A DNA stretch of 27,257 nucleotides, taken from contig JAWWBN010000023.1 of NCBI GenBank assembly GCA_033720955.1, positions 1 to 27,257 of the forward strand, given 5' to 3'. The stretch is from JAWWBN01 sp033720955. Its GTDB lineage: Bacteria > Acidobacteriota > Thermoanaerobaculia > Multivoradales > JAHEKO01. The notes below the pieces were generated by a model, which did not search any database, was not told the origin of the DNA, and worked only from the letters and a program-made list of their open reading frames with translations. Below, piece after piece: positions 7,067 through 14,276 of this stretch. Numbering within the stretch: position 1 is the first letter of the stretch; each line of letters begins with the position of its first letter. The position numbers and the translations under genes were made by a program.

Positions 7067-7747
7067 TCAGCGGCCGGGGCCGGAGACCAGCGTGCAGCAG
7101 CTCGCGATCGGCGTCTGGTTCAGGGCCAGCAGCGAGAAGCTCTTGCCCTCCTGCACGTCGCCCGTCCGGGTTCGGAACCGGTACCCCTCGAAGGCGTCCG
7201 GATCCACCTCCAGCTTCACCTCGCCGCCGGTGTCGCTGACCGCGGTGAGGGTCATGGTGCGGGAGTCCACGGCGGTGATCCGGTACTCGTGCCGCGCCCG
7301 CCCCCGATCCGCCAGGTCGCCGGGCGGCCCTCCGCCCGGGCGGCGCGTGGCGTCGCCGCTCCCTGGACGGCCCGGGCGGCCCGGTGCGTCCCCCCGCCCG
7401 CCGGGCGCCGTCTTCAGATTGTCGAGCTTGGCGTCAGGGAGCCCGTGCACGGAGACCCTGTCGCCCTGCCGCGCTCCGGAGAAGTCGGCGGTAAAGCGCT
7501 GGCCGACGAAGCTGTCGGGGGGCACCTTGAACGTGAGCTGCTGGCCGGTCTCGACGTCGCGTGCGGTGACGGTGAAGTCTTTCTTGGCCACCCCGACCAC
7601 CTCGTACTCGATCCAGTTGGAGGCGGCGCCCGGCCGGCCGAAGCGCTCCTGCCAGTCCCGATCCGGTTGCGCCCCCGCGGGCAGGGCCAGGGCCGCGATC
7701 AGCAGCGTCGTCGCCAGCAAGTGTGCCGAATATCGTCCTGTCGTCAT
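7067..7747 (-). CDS. Secreted protein with a duplicated beta domain, upstream partner of the RND exporter
   Basis: A 226-residue exported protein. The ATG at 7745-7747 is chosen because AGGAGG sits five bases upstream; a longer frame from 7768 would include that ribosome site in its own coding sequence. The signal peptide spans about residues 1-26, ending A-G-A-Q. The mature protein holds two similar units of about 55 residues. The first contains E-Y-E-V-V-G-V-A ... K-V-P-P-D-S-F-V-G-Q-R-F and the second contains E-Y-R-I-T-A-V-D ... E-V-D-P-D-A-F-E-G-Y-R-F. They are separated by a Pro/Gly/Arg-rich linker (about 112-153). A Cys-Cys pair lies near the end. I do not recognise a named family. Its operon position suggests a periplasmic accessory or cargo-handling role for the exporter. 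Only the duplication and secretion are seen directly; the role is inferred. Confidence 0.8.
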   Translation of the reverse strand: MTTGRYSAHLLATTLLIAALALPAGAQPDRDWQERFGRPGAASNWIEYEVVGVAKKDFTVTARDVETGQQLTFKVPPDSFVGQRFTADFSGARQGDRVSVHGLPDAKLDNLKTAPGGRGDAPGRPGRPGSGDATRRPGGGPPGDLADRGRARHEYRITAVDSRTMTLTAVSDTGGEVKLEVDPDAFEGYRFRTRTGDVQEGKSFSLLALNQTPIASCCTLVSGPGR

Positions 7748-7766
7748 CTTCTCCTCCTGCCCCTTC

Positions 7767-7774
7767 ATCCTATC
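7767..7774 (-). promoter_or_regulatory. -10-like element GATAGGAT before the secreted protein/RND operon
   Basis: TAGGAT on the minus strand (7767-7772) ends 19 bases before the chosen ATG. This places the transcription start just upstream of the AGGAGG ribosome site and argues against the longer start at 7768, which would lie inside this box. Confidence 0.45.
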
Positions 7775-7821
7775 GGAGTGGCGCCCGCGGCCGCTGCGGG
7801 CCGCAGACGGCGCGGAACGGA

Positions 7822-7827
7822 TATCCT
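7822..7827 (+). promoter_or_regulatory. -10-like element TATCCT before the glycosyltransferase gene
   Basis: TATCCT fits the T-A-N-N-N-T core and leaves 39 bases before the chosen GTG start. It lies divergently to the element at 7767-7774. No -35 is evident. Confidence 0.3.
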
Positions 7828-7866
7828 TAGGCGAGACGGAGGTTGCAAGAACCGTACGAGGGACCC

Positions 7867-9429
7867 GTGGACCGGCCGAGCGACCGCCTCTTCCCCCTGC
7901 TCCTCGCCCTCCCGCTCCTGCTGCTGGAGCTCGCCTCCCTGACGGCGTACGGCTACTTCCGCGACGAGCTCTACTACCTGGCCTCCACGGAGCACCTGGC
8001 CTTCGGCTACGTGGACCACCCGCCGCTGGCGATCTGGATCCTGGCGGCGATCCGGGCGGGTCTCGGCGACTCGCTGGTCGCGCTCCGCATCGTGCCCGCC
8101 CTGCTGGGGGCGGCGACCATCGTGCTGGTGGCGCACCTGGCGCGCCGGATGGGAGGCGGCCGAGTGGCCCAGACCGTGGCGGCCCTGGGCTTCAGCTTCA
8201 CCGCCGCGGCCTCGATCTTCCACTTCTACTCGATGAACGCCTGGGACGTCTTCCTCTGGGTGCTGGCCTTCCACTGCCTGCTGACGGCCCTCGAGCGCTC
8301 CGGCGACCCGGCCGCGGCGTCCGGATCCTCGCCCGAGCCGCTCCGGAGCTGGTTGCTTCTGGGGGCCGTCCTCGGGCTGGGGCTGCTCAACAAGATCAGC
8401 GTCCTCTGGCTGGGGGTGGGCATCCTCGCGGCTCTGCTCCTCACCCGCCACCGGCGGGTGCTCAAGAGCCCCGGCCCCTGGCTGGCCGGGGTCCTCGCCC
8501 TCCTGCTCTTCAGCCCCTACCTGATCTGGCAGACGGCCCACGGCTGGCCGACGATCGAGTTCGTCCAGAACGCCACGCGGCTCAAGATGGTCCGGGTGGG
8601 GGTGCTCGACTTCTTCGCCAACCAGGTCTTCACCCTGAACCCGGTGCTGGCGCCGTTCTGGCTCCTGGGGCTGGGCGCGCTGCTCTTCCTGCCCGGGGTG
8701 CGGAGGTTTCGGCTCTTCGCCTGGATCTACCTGACCGTGGCCGCCATCCTGATCGCCGGGGGCGGCAGCCGGCCGGTCTACCTGCTCCCTGCCTACCCGC
8801 CGCTTCTGGCGGCGGCCGGGTTGGCGATCGAGCGGCTGACCGAGCGGCCGGGTGGCGTCGTGGGACGGTGGGCGCCCCGGGCGGCGATCGCCTACCTCGT
8901 GGCCGCCGCCGCCCTGGCGCCCATCGCCGTGCCCCTGCTGCCGCCCGAGCAGTTCGTGGCCTTCGCCCGCACCCTGGGGATGATGCCGCCGGCGCAGGAG
9001 CGGATGGAGCTGGCCGAGCTGCCGCAGTTCTACGCCGACCACTTCGGCTGGCCCGAGATGGTGGCCGAGGTGGAGCGGGTCTACCGCGAGCTGCCGCCCG
9101 AGGACCGGGCGCGGGTGAAGGTCTTCGGGCAGAACTACGGCGAGGCCGGGGCCATCGACGTCCTGGGCCGTCGCCGCGCCCTTCCCGGGGCCATCTCCGG
9201 ACACAACAGCTACTGGCTCTGGGGACCCGGGGAGTGGGACGGCGAGGTGTTGATCATCCTCGGCGGCGACCTGGAGGGGAACCGGGAGTTCTTCGAGGAG
9301 GTCGTTCGCGCCGGCACCGTGCGCAGCCGCTGGGCGATCCCCTACGAGAACGACCTGCCGGTCTGGGTGGGACGGCGGCTCAAGATGCCGGTGGAGGAGG
9401 CGTGGGAGCGGGTGCGGCGCTTCATCTAG
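7867..9429 (+). CDS. ArnT/PMT-type integral-membrane glycosyltransferase (GT39/PMT_2-like)
   Basis: A 520-residue protein with about eleven hydrophobic segments. The first loop reads Y-F-R-D-E-L-Y-Y-L-A with Asp33-Glu34, followed by G-Y-V-D-H-P-P-L. This is the signature of the PMT_2/ArnT group, which uses polyprenyl-phosphate sugars on the periplasmic face; the first-loop Asp is the catalytic base in PMT enzymes. A membrane block spans about 10-370. A soluble C-terminal domain (about 380-520) contains K-V-F-G-Q-N-Y-G-E-A-G-A-I-D, as in many bacterial members. Substrate and acceptor are not deducible. The GTG at 7867 has GAGG five bases upstream and is preferred over a TTG at 7843, whose ribosome site would touch the codon. 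It faces the hydrolase gene convergently across 28 bases. Confidence 0.88.
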   Translation: MDRPSDRLFPLLLALPLLLLELASLTAYGYFRDELYYLASTEHLAFGYVDHPPLAIWILAAIRAGLGDSLVALRIVPALLGAATIVLVAHLARRMGGGRVAQTVAALGFSFTAAASIFHFYSMNAWDVFLWVLAFHCLLTALERSGDPAAASGSSPEPLRSWLLLGAVLGLGLLNKISVLWLGVGILAALLLTRHRRVLKSPGPWLAGVLALLLFSPYLIWQTAHGWPTIEFVQNATRLKMVRVGVLDFFANQVFTLNPVLAPFWLLGLGALLFLPGVRRFRLFAWIYLTVAAILIAGGGSRPVYLLPAYPPLLAAAGLAIERLTERPGGVVGRWAPRAAIAYLVAAAALAPIAVPLLPPEQFVAFARTLGMMPPAQERMELAELPQFYADHFGWPEMVAEVERVYRELPPEDRARVKVFGQNYGEAGAIDVLGRRRALPGAISGHNSYWLWGPGEWDGEVLIILGGDLEGNREFFEEVVRAGTVRSRWAIPYENDLPVWVGRRLKMPVEEAWERVRRFI

Positions 9430-9457
9430 ATCGGCGCCCGACGCCCCCGCCGGCCCC

Positions 9458-10417
9458 TCATCCCTCGCGCAGAAAGTCCACCACCACCTGGACGAATCTC
9501 GCCGGCTCCTCGAGGGGGGCGAAGTGACCGCTGTTCTCGAACAGCACGAAGCGGCCGTCGGCGACGCCGTCGGCGATCTCGCGGGCGCGCTCCGGCGGCA
9601 GCACGTCGAAGGCGCCGGCGATGACCAGGCTGCGCACGGGGATCGCGGCAATCTGGTCTCTCAGGTCGAAGAGCCCCAGCTCGGCCTGGGCGTAGGCCCC
9701 GTGCCGGGCGCTGAAGCCGACGCCCGCCCACGCCTCGGCCAGCAGCGCGCGGCCCCGGTCCGGGTCGGCGAAGAGCGAGGGGAAGGCGCTCTCCATGTTG
9801 AAGGTCCTGAGCAGCCGGGTCTTCTCGTCCGCGGCGAGATCGTCCCGGGCCATCTGCCGCTGGAGCTCGGCCGCGGCGGCGGCCCACTCCGGGTAGCGCT
9901 CGCCGAAGTCGGCGAAGTCGTCCTCCGAGGCGCGGGACACCCCGTGGACGAAGATCGCCGACCCCAGGATCTGCGGCCGCTCGGAGGCCAGGAAGATCAG
10001 GTTGGTGGCTCCGTTCGACCAGCCGATGGCGTTCACCCGTCCGAGCCCCAGAAGGCGGCGGAGGGCGTCGAAGTCATCCCGCACGGCCTTCAGCGACATG
10101 TCGCTCTCGTCGATCACCGGCCCCGACCCCCCCATGCCCCGCGGATCGAAGTAGACCATCGTGAGGTGCTTCTCCAACGGCCGGTAGAGAGCCCGCAGAC
10201 CGTCGAGCGTCAGGCCCCAGGAGTTGGGCAGGGTCATCAGCACCGGTCCCGACCCGCGGACCTCGTAGTGGAGCTGACGGCCGTTCACGTTGGCGGTGAA
10301 GGAGCCCGTCGCGAGCTCCGGCCTCGCCGTCCGCTTCGCCATCATTCGCGGACCGTCGCCGGAGCACGCCAGAGCCAGGGCCAGGGAGCCGCAGAGGGCC
10401 AGGGCGCGGCGTCGCAT
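9458..10417 (-). CDS. Alpha/beta-hydrolase lipoprotein
   Basis: A 319-residue protein with a lipoprotein signal ending L-A-L-A-C (Cys18). The alpha/beta-hydrolase fold is clear. The oxyanion and cap strand is Y-F-D-P-R-G-M-G-G-S-G, the nucleophile elbow is G-W-S-N-G with Ser134, the acid is in G-A-F-D-V-L-P-P (Asp271), and the base is in N-S-G-H-F-A-P (His298). A helical cap lies between about 165 and 240. This arrangement matches proline iminopeptidase and epoxide/haloalkane hydrolase relatives, with Ser as nucleophile pointing to an esterase or peptidase. The start ATG at 10415-10417 is chosen over the adjoining GTG because the -10-like TAGCCT ends exactly six bases before it and there is no Shine-Dalgarno. 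Confidence 0.88.
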   Translation of the reverse strand: MRRRALALCGSLALALACSGDGPRMMAKRTARPELATGSFTANVNGRQLHYEVRGSGPVLMTLPNSWGLTLDGLRALYRPLEKHLTMVYFDPRGMGGSGPVIDESDMSLKAVRDDFDALRRLLGLGRVNAIGWSNGATNLIFLASERPQILGSAIFVHGVSRASEDDFADFGERYPEWAAAAAELQRQMARDDLAADEKTRLLRTFNMESAFPSLFADPDRGRALLAEAWAGVGFSARHGAYAQAELGLFDLRDQIAAIPVRSLVIAGAFDVLPPERAREIADGVADGRFVLFENSGHFAPLEEPARFVQVVVDFLREG

Positions 10418-10423
10418 CACCCG

Positions 10424-10431
10424 AGGCTAGC
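10424..10431 (-). promoter_or_regulatory. GCTAGCCT element, possible leaderless promoter of the hydrolase gene
   Basis: On the minus strand TAGCCT (10424-10429) is followed by exactly six bases and then the ATG. No ribosome site fits between. This is the arrangement expected for a transcript that begins at or next to the start codon. Confidence 0.5.
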
Positions 10432-10535
10432 AGGCCGGGGCGGCGGCGCGGCCGCACGGCGCCGCCGGGGCGCACCGACACCCCTCGGCGCCCGAGCGCC
10501 TCTCCGCCGCCCATCGCGGCCCGGGCCGCCTCCGC

Positions 10536-10543
10536 GCTAGACT
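10536..10543 (+). promoter_or_regulatory. GCTAGACT element before the cyclophilin gene
   Basis: TAGACT (10538-10543) stands 32 bases before the ATG, giving a leader of about 25 bases that holds GAGAGGAG. In the same gap a nine-base inverted repeat (10441-10449 with 10459-10467) lies upstream of the element and could be an operator, or chance in GC-rich DNA. Confidence 0.45.
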
Positions 10544-10575
10544 GCCGCCCCGTCCCACCGACGAGAGGAGTCCCG

Positions 10576-11496
10576 ATGAGAGAGCTCGCCCTGGCCGTCC
10601 TGATGCTGGCCGCCGGCGCCGTCGCCGCGGCCGGGGACGAGAGACCGCCCACCATGGGCGAGGTGCTCGCCGCCTCGCAGGCCTCCGACTGGCGGCCTCT
10701 CGACCCCGACCACACCCTCTACATGGACCTGCCGGGGGGCCGGGTGGTGATCGCCCTGGCCCCGGAGCTCGCGCCCCGGCACGTCGCCAACATCGAGACC
10801 CTCGTGAAGCAGGGCTACTTCGACGGCCTGGCGGTGGTGCGGTCGCAGGAGAACTACGTGGTGCAGTGGGGCGACCCGGCAGCCGAGCCGGAGGAGCGGC
10901 GGTCTCTGGGCGAGGCGGCCAGGTCGCTGGCGCCGGAATGGGAGCGGCCCCTGGACGGGGCGACCCATCTGACCTGTCTCCCGGACCCCGACCCCTATGC
11001 GCCCCGGGTGGGCTTCGTCCACGGGATGCCGGTGGGGGTCGATCCCGAGAAGAGGCGGATCTGGCAGGCGCACTGCTACGCCACGGTGGGGGTGGGGCGC
11101 GGCGTGGCGGCGGACTCCGGCAGCGGCGCCGAGCTCTACGTGGTGATCGGCCACGCGCCGCGGCACCTGGACCGGAACGTCACCCTGGTGGGCCGGGTGG
11201 TGCAGGGGATGGAGCATCTGTCGACCCTGCCGCGCGGCACCGGCCCCCTGGGCTTCTACGAGAGCGAGGAGGAGCGGGTGCCCATCCGGTCGGTCCGCCT
11301 GGGATCGCAGCTCCCGGAGACGGAGCGAGCGAGTCTGGAGCTGCTGCGCACCGACACCGAGGCCTTCGAGAGGCTCATCGCCTCGCGACGCACCCGCTCC
11401 GAAGAGTGGTTCGTGGACCCCACGGGCAGGATCGGGCTCTGCAACGTGCCGCTGCCGGTGCGGGAGCGTGAGAGCGGAGGGTCGAGCGAGGAGTGA
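10576..11496 (+). CDS. Secreted cyclophilin-type peptidyl-prolyl isomerase
   Basis: A 306-residue protein with a signal peptide (about 1-19) and the ribosome site GAGAGGAG five bases before ATG. Cyclophilin blocks can be followed in order: the strand V-V-I-A-L-A-P-E-L-A-P-R-H-V-A-N, then G-Y-F-D-G-L-A-V-V-R with the catalytic-type Arg, then V-V-Q-W-G-D-P, which matches the usual Q-G-G-D. Late in the protein H-L-D-R-N-V-T-L-V-G-R-V-V-Q-G-M corresponds to the G-R-V-x-x-G-M strand. Between these blocks there is an insertion of about 80 residues (about 100-180) not found in minimal bacterial cyclophilins, and a C-terminal extension. Phe-rich substrate-pocket residues are partly changed (L-Y-V-V-I for Q-F-F-I-x), so isomerase activity may be altered. 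It probably acts on protein folding in the periplasm. Confidence 0.85.
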   Translation: MRELALAVLMLAAGAVAAAGDERPPTMGEVLAASQASDWRPLDPDHTLYMDLPGGRVVIALAPELAPRHVANIETLVKQGYFDGLAVVRSQENYVVQWGDPAAEPEERRSLGEAARSLAPEWERPLDGATHLTCLPDPDPYAPRVGFVHGMPVGVDPEKRRIWQAHCYATVGVGRGVAADSGSGAELYVVIGHAPRHLDRNVTLVGRVVQGMEHLSTLPRGTGPLGFYESEEERVPIRSVRLGSQLPETERASLELLRTDTEAFERLIASRRTRSEEWFVDPTGRIGLCNVPLPVRERESGGSSEE

Positions 11497-11653
11497 GCGC
11501 GGCGGCTCCGAGAAGCTCCTTCCAGGTCTGCTCCGGGCGCTTGCCGCACCGCTCTTCGTGCCGCTCCTGCGAGGGGTCCTGCGACGCCGGAGAGGCCCCG
11601 CGAGACCTCGAGCCCGATCGCCCCAGGGCCGCTCCGCGGAACCCCCCCCGCCT

Positions 11654-11661
11654 GCTACGCT
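11654..11661 (+). promoter_or_regulatory. GCTACGCT element before the ankyrin/PQQ gene
   Basis: TACGCT (11656-11661) lies 18 bases before the ATG, giving a transcript that begins just before the GGGAGG ribosome site. It is the only structured signal I can support in the 183-base gap after the cyclophilin gene. Confidence 0.45.
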
Positions 11662-11679
11662 CTGCCCTCGGGAGGCACC

Positions 11680-13902
11680 ATGGCCATGAGAAGACTGTCG
11701 CACGCGTCGTGGGTCGCGGCGCTCCTGCTCGCCCTGACCCCGCCGCTCGCCGGCCTCGCCCAGGAGACGTCGGCGGGCGACGAGCTCCGGGAGGCCGCCC
11801 GCACCGGCGACCTCGAGCGGGTCCGGGCCCTGCTCGACGAGGGCGTCCCCGTGGACGCCGTCAACAAGTACGGCTCCACCGCCCTCAACCTGGCCGCCGG
11901 CGCCGGGCAGACCGCAGTGGTGCGCCTGCTGCTGGAGCGTGGCGCCGACGTCGAGCGGGCCGAGGAGTTCTACGGCGCCACCCCCCTCCAGGCGGCCTTC
12001 TTCAACGAGCAGCGGGAGACCGCTCTGGTGCTCCTGGAGGCGGGCGCCGAGGGGCGCGAGCAGGCGCTCGACGCCGCCCTCGTGACCCGTGACCTCGAGC
12101 TGGCCCGGGCGGCCGTGGCGGGCGGTCCGCTCCACGCCTCCTCCCTGGCCCAGGCGCGCACCCGCGCCTTCCCCTACGGCGAGGAGTGGCGCGACCTGCT
12201 CGCCGCGGCCACCCCGCGGCCCGACCCGGAGCCGCCCGTCTACGACCTCGAGACCCTCCACACCTTCACCGGCGTCTTCGAGGGCTGGACCTCCGACAAC
12301 CGGGTCGAGGTCGCGCTGCGCGAGGGCGACCTCTGGGCCCGGGTCAACGGCGAGGAGCTGGGCGCGCTCGCGGTGACCGGCGAGAGCTCGTTCCAGGCCG
12401 GCGAGGCGCGCATGAGCTTCTTCGGCCGCGCCGGGACCATCGAGGGGTTGCGGCTGTTCGGCTACGGGACGCCCGAGATGCTGCGCCGCAGCGTCGCCGA
12501 GCCGGTGGGCGGGACGCCGGTCGCGGCCGCAGCCGGCGAGGAGGACGGCCCCGACGAGCCGGTGGTCCACTGGCCCTCCTTCCGCGGCGCCAACGGCTCC
12601 GGCATCGGCGACGGCGCCGACGCCCCCGTCGTCTTCGACGTCGCCACCGGCGACAACGTGCGCTGGCAGGCCGAGCTGCCGGGCCTGGGCAACTCGAGCC
12701 CGGTGGTCTGGGGCAACCGGGTCTTCGTGACGACGGCGGTGGCCGAAGACGCGAAACAGGAGATCCAGACCGGGCTGTCGGGCAGCGGCCGCGGTGTGGA
12801 CGAGTCGGTCGAGCACTCCTGGCGGGTGCTCGCCTTCGACAAGACCACCGGCGCCAAGCTCTGGGAGACCGAGGTCGGCCGCGGCGTGCCCCCCACCCGC
12901 CGGCACTTCACGGCCACCCAGGCCACCTCCACGCCGGCCACCGACGGCCAGCGGCTGGTGGCGGTCTTCCCCACCGCCGGCATCGCCTGTCTGGATCTCG
13001 ACGGCGAGGTGCTCTGGAAGCACGACCTCGGGGGCCTGAACGCCGGCGCCTTCACCGACCCCGGGCAGGAGTGGGGCTTCGCCAGCTCGCCGGTGATCCA
13101 CGACGGCAAGGCGATCCTCCAGGTGGACGTCCACGGCGGGCAGTACCTGGCCGCCTGGGATCTCGCTACCGGGGAGCAGGTCTGGCGCACGCGCCGCCAG
13201 GTCGCCCCTTCCTGGGCCACCCCCTCGGTGATGCCCGGCCCGGAGGGCGAGGAGCTGGTGGTCAACGCCTCGACCATCCACGGCTACGATCCCGACACCG
13301 GCGAGGAGCTCTGGAGCCTGGGCCCCAACTCCGAGCTGGTGATCGCCACCCCGGTGATCGGCGACGGTGTGGCCTACGTCTCGGCCGGCTACCCGCCGGT
13401 CAAGCCGATCTACGCCATCGAGAGCGGCCTCCGGGGGGACCACGAGACGCAGCCGGGAAAGCCCCACGACGGTCTCCTCTGGAGCCACAGGATCGGCGGC
13501 GCCTACATGCCCACGCCCCTCCTGTACCGAGGCATCTTCTACGTCGTGCACCACAACGGACGGATGGTCGCCTACGACGCCCTCTCCGGGGCGGCGGTCT
13601 ACAAGGAGCGCTTCTCGAAGGGGGGCACCTTCACCGGCTCGCCCGTGGCCGTCAACGGTCGCCTCTACGTCCCCACGGAGGAGGGCCGGCTCTACGTGGT
13701 GACGGCCGGGTCCGAGTACGAGGAGCTGGCGGTCAACGAGGTCGGCGAGCCGCTCATGGCCACGCCGGCGGTCTCGGAGGGAACCCTCTTCCTGCGCACG
13801 CCTTCGCGGCTCGTGGCGGTGGCCCGGACGGCTCCTGCGGCCGGGGAGGCGACGGCCGGCGGCGCGCCGGCCCCGGAGGACGGTCCGGCGGGAGGCCGCT
13901 AG
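11680..13902 (+). CDS. Exported ankyrin-repeat / beta-barrel / PQQ-type beta-propeller fusion
   Basis: A 740-residue protein with a signal peptide (about 1-28, cut after G-L-A-Q). Residues about 34-155 hold ankyrin repeats, seen as G-D-L-E-R-V-R-A-L-L-D-E-G, Y-G-S-T-A-L-N-L-A-A and Y-G-A-T-P-L-Q-A-A. About 190-275 is a small barrel-like domain (L-H-T-F-T-G-V-F-E-G ... L-R-L-F-G-Y-G) resembling the C-terminal domain of beta-lactamase-like serine enzymes. From His297 the motif H-W-P-S-F-R-G-A-N-G-S-G opens a PQQ-like eight-bladed propeller with repeats such as A-F-D-K-T-T-G-A-K-L-W and A-W-D-L-A-T-G-E-Q-V-W. Propellers with this opening are usually taken as binding or scaffold domains rather than PQQ dehydrogenases, and no dehydrogenase metal or Cys-Cys motif is seen. 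The likely role is a periplasmic protein-interaction scaffold; partner unknown. The ATG at 11680 is favoured by GGGAGG four bases upstream. Confidence 0.85.
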   Translation: MAMRRLSHASWVAALLLALTPPLAGLAQETSAGDELREAARTGDLERVRALLDEGVPVDAVNKYGSTALNLAAGAGQTAVVRLLLERGADVERAEEFYGATPLQAAFFNEQRETALVLLEAGAEGREQALDAALVTRDLELARAAVAGGPLHASSLAQARTRAFPYGEEWRDLLAAATPRPDPEPPVYDLETLHTFTGVFEGWTSDNRVEVALREGDLWARVNGEELGALAVTGESSFQAGEARMSFFGRAGTIEGLRLFGYGTPEMLRRSVAEPVGGTPVAAAAGEEDGPDEPVVHWPSFRGANGSGIGDGADAPVVFDVATGDNVRWQAELPGLGNSSPVVWGNRVFVTTAVAEDAKQEIQTGLSGSGRGVDESVEHSWRVLAFDKTTGAKLWETEVGRGVPPTRRHFTATQATSTPATDGQRLVAVFPTAGIACLDLDGEVLWKHDLGGLNAGAFTDPGQEWGFASSPVIHDGKAILQVDVHGGQYLAAWDLATGEQVWRTRRQVAPSWATPSVMPGPEGEELVVNASTIHGYDPDTGEELWSLGPNSELVIATPVIGDGVAYVSAGYPPVKPIYAIESGLRGDHETQPGKPHDGLLWSHRIGGAYMPTPLLYRGIFYVVHHNGRMVAYDALSGAAVYKERFSKGGTFTGSPVAVNGRLYVPTEEGRLYVVTAGSEYEELAVNEVGEPLMATPAVSEGTLFLRTPSRLVAVARTAPAAGEATAGGAPAPEDGPAGGR

Positions 13903-13941
13903 AGCCCGTCCCGCGGGGTGGCGGAAGACGCCCGCCGCCCT

Positions 13942-13949
13942 GCTAGCGT
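13942..13949 (+). promoter_or_regulatory. GCTAGCGT element before feoA
   Basis: TAGCGT (13944-13949) lies 33 bases before the feoA ATG and marks the likely start of the feo transcript in the 80-base gap after the propeller gene. I see no AT-rich dyad that would be a clear Fur box. Confidence 0.35.
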
Positions 13950-13982
13950 CTCCCTTCCGCGGGCCGCCGCCCGGCAGAAGCC

Positions 13983-14276
13983 ATGGAACCCACCGCTCCC
14001 CTCCCCGAGACCACGGTCTCGCTGAGCCGGCTGCTGCCCGGGCGCTGCGGCGTCGTGATCTCGGTCGAGGCCGGCGACGCGGAGATCGAGCAGCTCAAGG
14101 CCATGGGGGTGTGCGAGGGGCGGGAGGTCATGCTGGTCCAGGCGGGCGACCCGCTGATCCTCAGGGTCATGGGAACGCGCATCGGAGTCTCGGCGCGTCT
14201 CGCCGCCAGCGTCAGGGTGGACGCCTGCGCGGGCGACACCTTCGGGACGCGGCCCGGGCCGGCGGGGGGAGCTTGA
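13983..14276 (+). CDS. feoA: FeoA, small SH3-like partner of ferrous iron transport
   Basis: A 97-residue protein with the FeoA fold: V-S-L-S-R-L-L-P-G-R-C-G-V-V-I-S-V at the start, the turn L-K-A-M-G-V-C-E-G-R-E-V (standing for the usual L-x-x-x-G-[LI]-x-x-G), and I-L-R-V-M-G-T-R-I-G-V-S-A-R-L-A-A-S-V at the end. FeoA is a cytosolic SH3-type protein needed for FeoB-dependent Fe(II) import. It directly precedes feoB, with overlapping stop and start codons. The ribosome site before ATG is weak (CAGAAG). Confidence 0.92.
   Translation: MEPTAPLPETTVSLSRLLPGRCGVVISVEAGDAEIEQLKAMGVCEGREVMLVQAGDPLILRVMGTRIGVSARLAASVRVDACAGDTFGTRPGPAGGA

Noticed and set aside
4433..7239. Long frames on both strands over the RND gene (668 and 918 codons)
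   Set aside because: They overlap the RND frame, which alone shows membrane helices and family motifs.
7748..7768. Longer start (7768) for the secreted repeat protein
   Set aside because: It would place the AGGAGG ribosome site and the -10-like box inside the coding sequence and put charged residues before the signal peptide.
10441..10467. Nine-base CG-only inverted repeat between the hydrolase and cyclophilin genes
   Set aside because: Made only of C and G in DNA of this composition, so expected by chance; not at a gene end. Mentioned only in the neighbouring promoter entry.
10537..13554. 1005-codon minus-strand frame opposite the cyclophilin and ankyrin/PQQ genes
   Set aside because: Shadow of two well-supported plus-strand genes; low-complexity translation and no ribosome site.
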